A DNA stretch of 64,000 nt from Sclerurus mexicanus (GCA_013396755.1 VWZF01001856.1:1119710-1183709), one strand, 5' to 3'; shown: positions 11,380 through 23,808, counted from the stretch's first letter. Notes: generated by a model not told the origin, from the letters alone. Numbers and translations: made by a program.

Positions 11380-11650
11380 CCCATTTTTCAGGAAATGATG
11401 ATCTGAAACAATAGTTGGCAGCTTAACTCTTGTCAGACTGTTGTTTTACAAAATCCAGCATTTCCTCTGCTTTGAATTTGTATTAGCAGAGGATGAATCA
11501 TTGATGCTGCCGGATCCCCTCATTTTTCATATACAGCAGAATGAATTATTTTCATATATCATGTCATGAGCTTTCTCTATTTTTACATTTTCCCACTGCA
11601 GTTGAATCAAAGTGAATATTTCATAGGGATTCCTTTTCTGTAGGGTTTGA
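11380..11650. other. Candidate conserved noncoding element B
   Basis: Unique, repeat-free sequence dense in AT-rich homeobox-like cores and short symmetric words: GAATGAATTATTTTCATATATCATG region (11540-11565), TCATGTCATGAG (11560 region), TGAATCATTGATGC (11494 region), a CCGGATCC patch and a CAAAG TCF-like word in GAATCAAAGTGAA (11605 region). It is flanked by lower-complexity DNA. This is inferred from composition only. Confidence 0.25.
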
Positions 11651-12718
11651 CCATAAATCAGATTTGCTGCAATCTATCTGCAGAGGTGACCTGTTTTCTC
11701 AAAGCTAACATGGAAAAAAAAAAAAAAAGAAACAACAGACAAAACCCCAACCTCTAACTAAATAAGTCCCTACCAAAGTATTCCTTTAATTACAGACACA
11801 CGTTAATGAATATTTTAACAATTGGCATAACTTACCTTTTATTAAATGTTTAAATACATCAGAATGTTGCATAGAGTTAGTTTTAATATTTTGGACAGAC
11901 TTGGGATACAGTCTGTCTCCAGCCAAGGAAAGCAGGAAGCAGAAAAGGTAGTGGATAAATTTACATCAACACCTGAGTGGATATGAGTGGTTATGTTATA
12001 GTTAAGTGCATTATGAAAGATTTAGAAAACTCTGGTCTTGGCTTTAGGCTTAAAGTAATTAGCAATTTTTGCATATATGAATCAGTGGAGATTTTGAATC
12101 CAACTTTAGGGGCATTAAAGTTTTTAATACCATCCCTAAGCTTGTGTTCAGAGGCAATGGTAAGGAACATCAGGGATCACTAAGTACCTGGTATAATAAA
12201 GCAGTTCTTGTACTTTTGCACTTCAGTGAATTGATTCCTCTAGGAGTGAATCAGATTTAAACCCCAAATGTGGAAGCTGACCAGATTATTGACAGATTCT
12301 AATTATTAGGCCAAACATATTCAGGAAAAGCATTTGCAAAGAGAGAAAAAAAAATGAGATTAAATGAGAATAAAATTACTGTTCCTTTTTAGCTGGAAGT
12401 TTGGCCAAGTATTAATGATATGGTGGACTGTGTCCAAAAACAAATTGGACTTGATGACCAGTGTCATGTTCTTGGGAGAATTGATCCAATGGGCAGGAAA
12501 AACATCTACAATTTCCAGTTGATCCAACATTTTCTGTCTTTCTTTTGCTCCCCACTGCCTCAAAGCGTGTTACTATTTATTTGTCATCTTTTAGTAAGAG
12601 TCATATATGGTTAAGTATGTGTAGTTATCCCTCCTTAGGATCACCTGTGAAAACTGAATTTAGGAGTTCCTGACTTGAAAAAATTCATGTTTACTTCTTA
12701 GTTGAATGGAGCTCTTAA
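11651..12718. other. Unique AT-rich sequence
   Basis: Holds an A15 run (11714-11728). No gene or interspersed repeat recognised. Confidence 0.5.
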
Positions 12719-12819
12719 ACAACCTGGTCTAGTGGAAGGTGTCCCATGGCAGGGCAGTTGGAACGAGATGGTCTTTAAGGTCCCTTCCAACACAAACCAT
12801 TCTATGATTTTATGATTTA
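12719..12819 (+). mobile_element. CR1 3' terminal fragment, plus strand
   Basis: 'CAACCTGGTCTAGTGGAAGG', 'TGTCCCATGGCAGGGCAGTT', 'GGTCTTTAAGGTCCCTTCCA' and a tail with two octamer-like units (ATTCTATG, ATTTTATG). It has lost the 'CCTGCC' segment of the usual 'TCCCTGCCCATGGCAGG'. Confidence 0.93.
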
Positions 12820-12949
12820 TGAAACTTGTACATTTCTAGAGCTAACCATCAGTTTCTTCACATACGATGATTTTCTGGCCCCTACTTGTGCCTTTCTGAG
12901 TACCCATGACCAGGATTATTAAAAAAAGGGTAAACTTAATCTATTTTTC

Positions 12950-13043
12950 TGGGGTTTTTTTGTTTTGTTTTTTTTTTGTTTGTTTGTTTTTGTTTTTGTT
13001 TTTTTGTTTGTTTGGTTGGTTTTGGTTTGTTGTTTTTTTTTTT
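12950..13043. repeat. (TTTG)n / T-rich low-complexity tract
   Basis: About 94 bases with T and G only on the plus strand after 12956: repeated TTTG and TTTTTG units. It gives an artefactual Phe/Leu-rich open frame at 12906-13097. Confidence 0.9.
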
Positions 13044-13257
13044 CAGAGAAATACAAATGTGTGTTTTCATCCCATTTTTCTAATGTTGTCTAACTAAGCA
13101 ATAACTAACCATAGCCTCTTTTGGAGGTGATTCCTCAGCTTTTCTAGCAAGGTCATTCTACATTTGGACCATTGTCAACAATCAGAGGAAAAAAGGACAA
13201 GACCAGCAATTCAGAGTAAAAAGTGTATTCAGCACCTTAATCTTTGTGTCTGCATGC

Positions 13258-13490
13258 ATAGAATCAAACATAGAGTCATAGCATTATTTGGGTTGGAAGG
13301 GACCTTAAAGATTATCTCATTCTAACCACCCTGCCATGGGCAGGGACACCTTCCACTAGCCCAGGTTGCTCCATGCCCAGTCCAACCTGGCCTTGGACAC
13401 TTCCAGGGATGGGACAGCCACAGCTTCTCTGGGCAACCTGTGCCAGGGCCTCACCACCCTCACAGGGAAGAGTTCCTTCCTAATAATTCT
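13258..13490 (-). mobile_element. CR1 LINE 3' fragment, minus strand
   Basis: Reading left to right, the reverse complement of a CR1 3' end: two ATAGAATC/ATAGAGTC units, 'GGGTTGGAAGGGACCTTAAA', 'CCCTGCCATGGGCAGGGACA', 'CCTTCCACTAGCCCAGGTTG', 'CCAACCTGGCC', 'CACAGCTTCTCTGGGCAACC', 'GGGCCTCACCACCCTCACAG' and a 5' truncation after 'TTCCTTCCTAATA'. It is one of the best-preserved copies in the window. Confidence 0.97.
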
Positions 13491-13897
13491 TTCAGCCTTT
13501 CATCACAGGAGAGGTGTTTCATCCCTCTTTTCATTTTTCACCCACTGCAACAGGAGTTGTGACTCCAGAGTCCTTGCTATGTTACAAGTGACACAAGTCA
13601 TAGGCGTTACTTCCTACTTGGTTTTCCCTTTTCAGTCAATAGCCACCTACATTTAACCAGCAGAGAAGCTCTCAAGGACCTCTTGAAAGTATCTTCCCTT
13701 GCAGAACCACATCAGAGCTTCCCTGGGGTATCTGAGACATGGTGGGTGTAGTACAGGACCTACAGGAAAGCCACAGTCTGGAAAAACAAGATCATGGAGG
13801 ATAACTTCAGTTATCTTCCTCTGCTCCCAAAGAAATTCCTGTGATCACTGAGCAATGAAGAAATATATATTTTTCTTCTAATGCCTTTGACCTTTAG
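13491..13897. other. Unique spacer between opposed CR1 fragments
   Basis: No gene or other repeat recognised. Confidence 0.4.
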
Positions 13898-13958
13898 TGA
13901 CTGGACTCAATGACCTTAGAGATCTTTCCAACCTAAACAACTCTATGATTCTCTGATC
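13898..13958 (+). mobile_element. CR1 3' terminal scrap, plus strand
   Basis: 'GACTGGACTCAATGACCTTA', 'GAGATCTTTCCAACCTAAAC', 'AACTCTATGATTCTCTGATC'. About 60 bases, with two octamer-like tail units. Confidence 0.9.
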
Positions 13959-16835
13959 TCCATTGGCACTAAATGAACACTTTTAGGCAACAGAACTATA
14001 TTGACCAAATTCCCTTTATGAGCAATGGGAACTCAGACATTCAGAACCTGTGCAAGGACCTACCCTGTGAACACATAAATTTAGATGTGTTAATCTTGAA
14101 CCTATTCCTATCCTAGGTAATTAATGTGAAGTTGAGTAGTCAGCTGGCAAAATACAAGCATTTAGTGCCATTTGGGATACCCTAAAGTATCCCACCTGGA
14201 CTCCAGCTGTAACTCCCAAGACTCAGATGGCACTTGGAACCACAGCATATGTAAGCTATTAAACTAAGCCACTAAATTTTAGATGGCTAAAATTAGGTTA
14301 GATGAATCCTGCTTTCAGGGCCCTGGAATGCTACTTTTAAATCTTCTACACCCTATTAATCTGACACCTAAAGGCTAAAACTGGGAATAAAAATTATGCC
14401 TTTCATAGACTTCTAAATGCAAGGGATACGTTATTACTCCTCAATAGGAACTAAGGCCTGAGGATATTTTACATCCTAAAGTCCTACAAAGACATTCAGT
14501 GTATGAGTTCCTGTAAGCATGAAATGTTGCATCCAGACAAACATGATTTATAATAACTTTAGGTCTCTTATAGAGACATAAGCTTGGGCAATGGATTGGG
14601 TGGATAGAACGGGAGGCAGACTCCTTATTTATAGATGGTACTACTTAAAATTAGGCATCACTATTTTTGCATAGTTTTAGTGATATGCTTTCAAAGATTA
14701 ACTTATTCAAACTCTCATCAAGGTTTGATGCTACTTTTTGAATGATAATTTATTATCTGAAAACTTCCTAACATATTCTGCTACTCCAGATGCCTGCAAA
14801 ATTTCTATTAAAATATACTGGCTAAATTGCATTTTGAGTTACTACATTTTGCTCCCAATATCCTGTCTGGTTTCCATATTCTGCTGTATTTCCACTTCTG
14901 GATTTTGTGATGAAACCAAACAATATAAAAATTGGACAGATAAAGGTGGGATGAATGTACAGCAGATAAATCCAGTAGATTCCGGAGAATTTCAGTATGA
15001 GAACAACTAAAAATTCCTTCTAGTTCTGCTGCTGTAGTACCATGACCAGCATTCTAGTCACATAAGAAGTAATAACAATTTACACATTGATGCCTAGGAA
15101 ACATTTAAAATCAAAGGCAGACCCCTTTTCTCAAAGCTCTCGTTTGCATTAAACCTCTGTGTATTGATATTTTGGTTATATCCTTTTTATTTTTTTTCCT
15201 TACTAACTAGCCTCACTGATAACTCCTTGAAAATTAAATAGAGAATATATTCCAAAGCAAGTTTTTCTTAAAACCTGGTTGTTTATTTACACATTTAGGA
15301 ATATGTGCACATACCTTGACATGGCATCAGCTACAGTGCTGCTGTGTTTAAGTGAGAATCCTTGAGACCCTTGGTTAGATAATAGTATTTTATTTTCATA
15401 GAAAAAGGGCAGAAGGTCACAATAACTAGAAGTCATTGGCTTTGCTTTACTCATCTGAGATAGGATTCAGTGGGGATAGAGGAGACAATTCAGTTCAGCT
15501 GTATCCTTTGCCTAAGCTATCATCACCCAAAGCTCCTTTGTGCTCAAAGGAAACAAATAGGTTCTTCCAACTGTGAATCATCTGATATAGTTGGGTTTTT
15601 TTTTTCCTTCAGAATGAGATGAACCACCCTCTAGAGGCAAAAAAAAAAAAAATCATTTAACAGTGACTTCTTAGCAACCTGTGCTGTTAAACTACAGGCT
15701 GAGATAGAGTATTTCTGAAGTTACCTAAGAAAACCTTGTCTCCAAGAAATTAAAAATTTACCCAGTACCGTGCTGCAGATAAATAATAAAGCTTCTATGT
15801 GTTCTGATTATTATAGTCAGACACCAAATCCAAGGGTTCCAGTGCTTTCCAAGATGTATCATATACAAAATCCCTCCAGCTTTTCCTTTAAAACTCTGTA
15901 TCATTCCTATAACCACAAACAAGACTCTCTGTATTCCTGTCATTCATAGTTAAGGTGCAGGGCTCTGCATTTCCTTTCCGATTACTCCACTTTCTCTGTT
16001 CTCCCTTTGATTATGTAATCCATTTTATTTCCCCCACCCTTCTCTTCAGGGAATCCTGATGTTATTTTCATACAATATGTTCTTGTAATTTTGACTGTTC
16101 TGTGGTATCACAGTAGTGCAGTAAACTAAATATATCCTCTAGGTAGTTTGGGCATTTGGAAAAGATGTTCTAAACAGAATATAAGCTAGAGCTGTATCTG
16201 AATCCAAAATCAAAGTTTTTTAAAGTAAACACTTTATTAAGGGGTATTAAATGCCTTAATTCCCAAACCCTTAAACCTCAAAAGTTGATTGTTAGAGAAT
16301 AAAAATATTTTATTAATTTATTTCTGAATCATATTATTTAGTCTATTGTGTTAAATAAATAGGTATTTATTACATTGCACTAAAATGCAGTGTATTAATA
16401 CTTTGCCCTGAAATAATCTGAATTACTATAATGCAGTATTTGAACACAGTGTAAATATTTTAAATAGAAAAGATCAGAGTGATAATGGAAAATAAAACAG
16501 GTATTCCCCCTTCTTCCCTCATCCTTTTATCAATAGCAAAATTTTCAATACTAGCAGAATATGAGTTTGAGAAAGAAGGATTGATATTTCTTGTTTGTTT
16601 CCTCTGTAGATCTACTCCCCCTGTTAACAAGACCTGCTTATCAATCAAAAGCCACCAAAATAGAGCATAAAAACTGATGTTTTCCTCAAGCAGTCACTGA
16701 GTAGCTGAGCTAGAGTGGTTACGGCTCTGTAAATACTGTAGTTAAACTGTCACTTGATCGAAACCATGGTGGGAAATAAATCTCCTTACTATTCCTTGAT
16801 AAAAGAAGGAACTGAGAAAGGATGATGGAAAGAAT

Positions 16836-16837
<2 letters not shown>
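13959..16837. other. Unique AT-rich sequence, probably with undiagnosed fossils
   Basis: No gene supported. 14150-14480 has words such as 'CACCTAAAGGCTAAAA' and 'CCTGAGGATATTTTACATCC' that hint at an old unidentified interspersed repeat, but too weakly to call. Poly-T (15597-15608) and poly-A (15641-15653) runs are present. The frame at 14738-15010 (90 codons) shows no recognised domain. 16280-16400 is very AT-rich. Confidence 0.45.

Positions 16838-16869
<32 letters not shown>
16838..16869. repeat. (CA)n microsatellite
   Basis: About 16 uninterrupted AC units. Its purity suggests it may be length-polymorphic. Confidence 0.97.
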
Positions 16870-16870
<1 letters not shown>

Positions 16871-17926
16871 GAAATCACAGCTTAGAGGCTTAATCAAAGT
16901 TAAAATCACTCAATTGTATCATGTTGTGCACTAATTAGGAGAACTCTATACAAATCCCATCACCTTCTGATTAATTTTTGCCATTTCCCACTGTCTCTCA
17001 ATCTGCTACACCAGTGGAACTCCTATTTCACTCCAGAGCCCTCTACTTTGTGTTAGGAAAACCACTGGGACAACTTCCTTTATTTTCCTTGAAGTATGGG
17101 ATGTCTTCTAGGAGAGAAAAGCAAACCTTTGCCCATGCACAGACACTTTCACAGACAGAGGTGACCAGAAACTCTTCTTTCAACAGATTTCATGCAAGAA
17201 CACAAAATACACTAAATACAAACAGGAGACAAAATGTGTTCTACAAACAAGTAGTGAACAAGGAAGAGAAAATCTACTTTTCATAGTCAAGCAAACATTG
17301 AGCCAACTTATCTAAATAATTGTAATAGTAATAATAATAATAATAGTAAATGAAATGTTTTATCTTCAATACAAAATTGATTGGGTCATTTCTAGTTTCT
17401 GTTATGGAGAGGATGAGGTTAGATTATAGTTTTGCTTCAGGATCTGTAAATCCAGGTGCTATTGTAATACCTCCCCATCACAAGTAGAATCACCCTACAA
17501 GAGGAAAGGAACCATCAGTGTTGTGTGACCCATTCATAACAACAGTGAACTGGGAATTCAGGTAAATCTGGGCAAACAGCAAATATATTCCAACAGTCTT
17601 CATGAATGATTGCTTTATACTCAAGTAGCCTTCAAAGTAGCCAAATTTAATTCTATTAAGAAAAAATAAAATAGTTTAAATCTTATAATGAGATCTCACA
17701 ATGTTATTGAGTCCACTTGAATGCATGGAGGTGAGGAACAGCACACAAATTTGTGCAAACACTGAATCTGTTCTCTGTTGGTTTCTGTACCTCCCTCTGA
17801 GGCTTCCAAAGTGTGGCAATAACTGGTGGGCAGAACCTACCACATGCAGGTTGCTCTCACTGTCTCCTGAGAAAGGGAATCATTTGCGCAAAGTGTTTAA
17901 TTTAATTCAGAATTTAACTTTGGACT
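16870..17926. other. Unique sequence
   Basis: Contains a short (ATA)n tract at 17322-17348. The frames 16978-17286 and 17701-17985 show no recognised domain; the second runs into antisense-free CR1 sequence at its end and is therefore not a gene. Confidence 0.5.
17322..17348. repeat. (AAT)n simple repeat
   Basis: Interrupted AAT/AGT trinucleotide units. Confidence 0.8.
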
Positions 17927-18074
17927 TTGCCCGGAGAAGTTTTGGATACCCCATCCCTGGAAGTGTTCAAGGTCAGGTTGGATAAGGCTTGGAGCAACCT
18001 GGTGTTGCAGGGGGTTGGAACAAGAATGATCTCTAAAGTCCCTCCCAACTCAATCCATTTTGTGATTCTGTGAC
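17927..18074 (+). mobile_element. CR1 LINE 3' fragment, plus strand
   Basis: 'CCCCATCCCTGGAAGTGTTC', 'AAGGTCAGGTTGGATAAGGC', 'TTGGAGCAACCTGG', then a deletion that removes the usual 'CTAGTGGAAGGTGTCCCTGC' block and joins directly to 'GGGGGTTGGAAC'. It ends in 'CCCAACTC..TGTGATTCTGTGAC'. Confidence 0.93.
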
Positions 18075-18109
18075 TTTTTTTGGGTTTTTTTGTTTGTTTG
18101 TTTGTTTTT
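18075..18109. repeat. T-rich (TTTG)n tract on a CR1 tail
   Basis: Directly abuts the 3' end of the CR1 copy at 17927, so it may be derived from the element's insertion site or tail. Confidence 0.8.
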
Positions 18110-19078
18110 AAATCTACAACCTACTTTGAAAGCCGTATTATTTCATATCACCAAAATGCATCTTGAAAGGTATTCTGAGGTCATTCAGCAACATATTCGT
18201 TTTTCATGGTCAGTAGTTAAATGTGGCCAAGAGTTGCTCTTATTACAACTGTGAAGTACTTTTCCCCTCAGTACTTGAAATCTTATGCTTCCAGTAATGT
18301 TGTCAGGCAGGTATATGGCTGAGGAGGAGAAGCCAAGGACCTCAGCATCTGTTGGAACTGCTCGCTCCTTTGTCCAAGCAATGAAGCAAACACACCTCTG
18401 CAGGACAGCCCTGAAGGTTCTGCTCTGGCCAGCAACTCCCTATGATTGTATCAAGCATGTAATGTCCAAAATTGTGTGTTTCTGCAGTTCTGGGCTGTAA
18501 ATGTGGGAGGTGCAGGTTTGCCTTCAAGGGAGCAGAATCAGTTGTCAAATACTTCAGACTTGACTGATCTATATTGTTTACTTTAACAGGGCTCCTTGGA
18601 ACCTCTTGGTGCTGAGTATGGTTAAAGAAAATAGGATTGTCTTTAATTATGTAAAAGATTCCCAGTTTTAGCCATGTAAAAGTCTATATCAGTCATGGAT
18701 ATTTCTTCTAGAGGCAATGGAGAAACAAAAGGCTTTTCAGAGCATGATTCATTCTGTTCTAACTGGCATATCTAAAATAGATAGAACCAATTGGTCTCTG
18801 GAGATGCCTGACCCTTGACCACAAAGAAAATGAAGACTGGGTTAGAATAGATGTCTAGCTTTTAGAAAATTTTATTTAGGCAATATAACTACCACCTAAA
18901 TTTAGCTGCCCTGACTCAAGGGCTTGTTATATATGGAGCAAAGACCAATTAAGAATGTAGCATGTCTTTGTTTCACAGGCAGGGAACCAAGTGGCAAAAA
19001 GGGCAACATTTCCATATGTACTTCAGTGACATAGGAACCTAAATACCAGAATAGTGTTTAGATGGGTCCAGAAATCAC
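18110..19078. other. Unique sequence
   Basis: No gene supported. 19026-19050 ('GTGACATAGGAACCTAAATA') resembles a signature of an old sauropsid repeat ('GACTTAGGAGCCTAAAT'), too short to delimit. Confidence 0.4.
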
Positions 19079-19180
19079 TTCCACAAAGTCACACACAGTG
19101 TCTGTGTACAGGCAGGAACTGAAGCCAGCACTCCATGGTCCGGAGCTACTGCTTATCCTCACCACTCTCCATCCTCCTTC
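19079..19180 (-). mobile_element. Possible MIR-like SINE fossil, minus strand
   Basis: 'CACAAAGTCACACACAGTGT', then 'GGCAGGAACTGAAGCCAGCA' and 'CTCCATGGTCCGGAGC' parallels the antisense MIR head 'AAGGTCACACAGC..GGCAGAGCCGGGATTCGAACCCAGG..CTGACTCC'. This is the tRNA-derived half, the part missing from the 6050 copy. Assignment is by signature only. Confidence 0.5.
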
Positions 19181-22145
19181 CTCAGCCTCATGACCTGACT
19201 GAACAGCACTGTCAGGGGCCTTTTCTTTTCCTTTTTTGAAGGAAAAGCTGTGCGGGTCTCTGAAGTTAAGCAAGTTTCTTCTGCTTTACACATCTAAATT
19301 AAAATCTATTTAAGAAAAAACTACAAGACATAGTGCAATTTTAAAGTCATTTGGCAAACTGATTCTGTCAAGAAAGCTTAGTTTCATTCTGTTTGCTTGC
19401 AACAGCTTTTTTTTTTCCATAACTCTGCTGTTCTTGTTCTTTTAATACATTTGGGAGGCCTGTCAAGGCCTATCCACTCTCTAAATAGCTTTGCAGATTA
19501 AATTTTTAACTCTACTCTCTTCATGCAGATGTATATTTCTGACAAAGAATTGCACTGACATGTCATCTCCCATCTTTCTCACAAGAGAGGAAATAGCTAC
19601 GTGCCAGTACTGTTCAAAACTCTGCATCTCCCCAGCAAACAATAAAATAAAATAATCATAATTATAAACCTCTGCATAGAGAAAACCTGCATATTCTTTA
19701 TTTTAACTTTTCCTACACTAATTTCCTTTCTCATAGCAGTTTTGGGCTATTTTCTTCTTCACCTTCAGTGACGTTTGCAACCAATGAAAAAGTGGGGAAT
19801 ATGAGGCAGAAGAAAAATGGGGTTTCTCGACTTAGTTGCTGCTACAGGCACACCTGAACTTTTAAGGCAAAGGCAGTGCAGAACACCCAACCTAACCTCC
19901 AATCCTGTTTTTTTTTCACTTGGAAACCTTTTTATCATATAGTTTTTCCTTTTTACACATAAATACCCCTAAAATCCTACCCTTCTGCAGATACCCTGTG
20001 TAAGAAAGGAATACCCTGACAGGAAAAAATGCCCTACCTTCACGGGAATGAAAGCTTTCTGATTTACTAGGTCAGGAGTGCCCAATTAAGGACTTTTCAA
20101 GACCAGCTGTCTCCTAGAAGGGGGCAACAGACAGTAAAAAGGCAACAAACTGAATTTCAGTGAGCAGAATCCATGCCCAGATTAGGTATGTAAATTAAAA
20201 GGGTCTTCGATGTGTCGTGCAGTTTGTCATCTTGGGTTCAATTTCCTTCTCCCCACAGAATCAATTGCATGTAAATAGGTCGTTGCTTATGCATAAGTCA
20301 TTGCTTATGAATTCTTATTATCAAACACTTCTTTGGGACTCAAGATGCTTTTCTGAGATAAATATAGACCAGAAATGGATGAACATGGGAGAAAAATACT
20401 GGTAAAGATAATGGGAGATCTCTGGGGTAACTCCACTGCATCTACTACAAATACCCATTAAAGAGTCTGAGCATTTACGGTCATAAATACTTACTCAGGG
20501 TGTGGAGGAAGCAAAAGGAATGCTTCATGAGCCAAGATTATTAAAAAATAAAGGAGATTACACTTTCTGGGAGATGTTATATGACAGAATTGTTACTTTG
20601 ACAAAAATTGAGAAATGCCAGGTTTTGTCAGTGGAGGATATTTCCATATTTTTGTCCAGTGCTGGGGACAGGAATTAGGCAGGTTACTTCCTCTTCTCAT
20701 TTTATTATTGTGTGTCTAATTTGTGCCTCTCATTCAGAAGTTCAGCTTAAAGTTTATTCTTATAATTGCAATACTAAGGCATTTTTTTCCCCTGGTCATA
20801 CTGGAAATTTTTCATATTTTATCTTATTTTATTTTATTTCCAGACAGGAGGAAAGTGTCTTCTTTTAGCACAGGGCAGGTCATTCTTCTGAGGAATATCA
20901 CATAATTTTAACAAACAAATTCCCTGCTATTGTAGAGTTATTGGCCTTTGGGAATGTTCTTGCTGTTCTTTGTTCACTTTGTCATATTATGGTCAAAAAT
21001 TTTGGCCACGCACAGCAATCTATACAACAAATACCTGCTATCTGTTTTAAGGTATGAGGATACAAGTCATTCTTTATATATGTTATTGTGATATTTTTAC
21101 ATAGTGTTGTGCAAGCTCTTTATTAAGCACCATCTCTAGGTGATTAAAAACAAATATAAAAGCAAATCTTTAATGGCAAGGCTTCAATAGTTTGTCACTA
21201 ATACTAAAATAAATATTTTCAGTCTGAGTGTCTAAAGTTAAACTCCCTGGAAATGAGATCTTTAGCTTCCAGACAACTCACTCTGTGCTGAAAATGTGGG
21301 GCTTTGACCCACTCTTCTTGAACCATTTTTAATGGATTGCTCCTCTCTTGTCAAGTTCAGGGTTGTTCTCATTGATCAGAATCAATTAAGCCTTCTATGA
21401 AACTTAGGAAGCATTTGCAAACAAGACTTTGTCACAGAATTTAAGAGTTAAAAGTAACAACAATAATACATTTTGAAGCAATTTCTGGTTTGGTTGTATT
21501 ATGCTGCCATGTTTGTGTTTTTTTCTTTTATCACTCTGAAATAAATATTTTGCCGCTGAAGGGATACGCTTCGAGGTCTTGCCCTTTTAAAAACTCCAGA
21601 CTTTCCCCTTCCTTAGGATCACAGTTGAACAGCAAACATCATGGCTCTTCAAGAGCAGACACAGAAAAACTCCATTACCCTTTTACATGTGAAAATTGAG
21701 TTAAGGAAAGGAAAAAGACAAAATCCTCATGGTTATTGATTGCTGGTTTTCATTGCTGGATTTCAATGGCTTAAATGACCGACTCATTAAGTCTGTGAGA
21801 AACTGAGGTAGTGAGACAAAACAGTTCACAGTGGACCATCACCCACTCAGCTGTTCGATTACATTTGTGACAATACGCTTTGAAGTGATGGAGTTTATTC
21901 CTCCACTGATTACAATGTGGACCATCTACCAGAAAGAAGTAAGAGTTTTCACTGATCTCGGTGTGGAAACAGGGTTTTCAGGTCTTCAGACCCAAGTACA
22001 AACATTTATTTGCACTGTACCAGAGTTCGATATGGAACATATTAGTGTATGTGTTGTTGAGATCTTCTTGGCTCATAAAAGACATTAATATTCATCAAAA
22101 ATAAAGCAGAATCATAATAAGGGGAGAAATCCCACTTTAATAGTA
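19181..22145. other. Unique AT-rich sequence
   Basis: About 3 kb with no CR1 and no supported gene. Noted: a 12-bp palindrome CTTATGCATAAG (20286-20297) containing octamer/POU-like ATGCATAA, followed 16 bases on by a partial repeat CATTGCTTATGAATTC. Frames at 20608-20868, 21490-21699 and 21831-22088 have no recognisable domain. Confidence 0.5.
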
Positions 22146-22680
22146 TAACAGAATCATTTAGGTTGCAAAAGATGTCTAAGATCATCAAGTCCAACCTTTA
22201 AATGTTAAATCCACCACTAAACCGTGTCCCTAAGCTCCACGTCTACCCAACTTTTTAACACCTCCACTGCTGCCCTAGGCAGCCTCTTCTAGTTTGACAA
22301 CCCTTTCAGTCAATACATTTTTCCTAATATTTAATCTAAACCTTCCCTGGTGCAACTTGAATCCCCTTCCTCTTGTCCTGTCGTTTGTTACCTTGGAGAA
22401 GAGACTGATGCCCACCTGGCGGCAACCTCCTTTCAGGGAGTTGTAGAGAGTGAAAAGGTCCCCTCTTTGAGCCTCCCTTTCTCCAGATCAAGCACTCCCA
22501 GCTCCCCCAGCTGCTCCTCATCACACTTGTGCTCCAGACCCTTCCCCGGCTCCATTGCCCTTCTCTGGACATGCTCCAGCCTCTCAATGTCTTTCTTGTA
22601 GCGAGGGACCCCAAAACAAACACAATATTTGAGGTGCAGCCTCAGCAATGCCACGTACGGGGGGATGACTATATCTCTAC
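22146..22680 (-). mobile_element. CR1 LINE fragment with reverse-transcriptase C-terminal remnant, minus strand
   Basis: About 535 bases, one of the two longest CR1 copies here. Left end is the 3' tail (CAGAATCATTTAGGTTG, 'TCATCAAGTCCAACCTT'); then the 'CTAAACCGTGTCCCTAAGCT' block typical of the older subfamilies; then coding remnant. On the minus strand, frame 22433-22711 still reads residues like RYKKDIERLEHVQRR and LGELGVLDLEKGRLK, the conserved CR1 ORF2 C-terminal region. Downstream frames are broken by shifts (overlapping frame 22336-22623). It is 5'-truncated and not functional. Confidence 0.95.
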
Positions 22681-23641
22681 AGTCAGTCCCATGAAATGTG
22701 AAAAACTGCATCTGTTTAGCTGTTCAAATCACATCAACAATTTGAGGTGTTAAATATGTGATGTTTTTAATATTGCAGCATTGAATGGTAGAATATCCAA
22801 ACATACAGCACCCATACACCCATAAAAAGTCCAGAGCCTGAATTACAGACATTATAAATGAAAAAAATACTTATGCCTGGGCAGTCCTCCACATTGTTCT
22901 GCTGTTGTCCTCAGTCCTTTGTTTATCCTTTGAGAGGTGTTGAAATACATTGCAATTTGATGTATGGCTGAGGAAGGAGGCAGGACAAAACAAGGCTTTC
23001 TATAGTAGAGGTTCTGAGCCAGTTGTGATGGAAAAGAATTAAAAGACTGAGTTAAAAGGTGTTAGTAAGTAATTGAAATACTTAGCTTTTTTCTTTTCTT
23101 TTTTTTTAATTTTTTTTCTGATTCATCTGCTACCATGAAGCAGGTGAAGACTTTAAACCACAGCTCAAGAGTGAACTTGACAATTTGTTGAAAAAGTGTT
23201 ACATTTGAAAAAGCATCCAAATCTGTTTTGCTTTTACTCACATCTTCCTTAAGGAATTTCAGTACAGAGCATAAGGTCTGTCAGAACAATATTTTTGAGG
23301 AATAAATCTATCAACAGCAAAATAGTTCCAATATGGTGAAAAAAAAATTGCATTTGCAGAATGCCATTCCATTTCTCATTTTCTGCATCCATTTCAGCTC
23401 AGGGGGTTTCAATTCCACATAAAATCTGACAACATTTAAAGCACTAAAAGCAGGTTATTTCCACTGTTTCCCTCATTACTGGGAGTCCTGGAGGGCTTAC
23501 TGATCATGGAAGTTCAAGTGATACAGTAGATCGTTTGTTCTCACCACAGTACAGACATACACACCTCAATCCTTGTCTGTAAATCCAATATTTTCAATTA
23601 AATGGCCCTGCTAAACAGAAAATAAAAGGAAGGCATGAAAT
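22681..23641. other. Unique AT-rich sequence
   Basis: Contains T-rich runs (23090-23118) and an A8 run near 23340. No gene or other family recognised. Confidence 0.45.
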
Positions 23642-23808
23642 TTGGAACAGGCTGCCCAAGAAAGTGCTGGAGTTACCATCCCTGAAAGTGTTCAGGCACT
23701 CGGGGATATGGTTTCGTGGAGGACATGGTGGTGGTGGTGATGGTTTGACAGCTGGACTTGGCAATTCTAGAGGTCTTTTCCAACCTTAATAACTCTGTAA
23801 TTCTATAA
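23642..23808 (+). mobile_element. CR1 LINE 3' fragment, plus strand
   Basis: 'TTGGAACAGGCTGCCCAAGA', 'GGAGTTACCATCCCTGAAAG', 'GGCACTCGGGGATATGG', an expanded GGTGGTGGTGGTGATGG, 'GACAGCTGGACTTGGCAATT', 'AGAGGTCTTTTCCAACCTTA', ending ACTCTGTAATTCTATAAG. The internal (GGT)n stretch is a small lineage expansion of the 'GGTGGTGATGG' seen in the family. Confidence 0.95.

Noticed and set aside
21430..21450. GTCACAGAATTTAAGAG as a CR1 tail
   Set aside because: Only the first ten bases resemble a tail and no CR1 body follows on either side.
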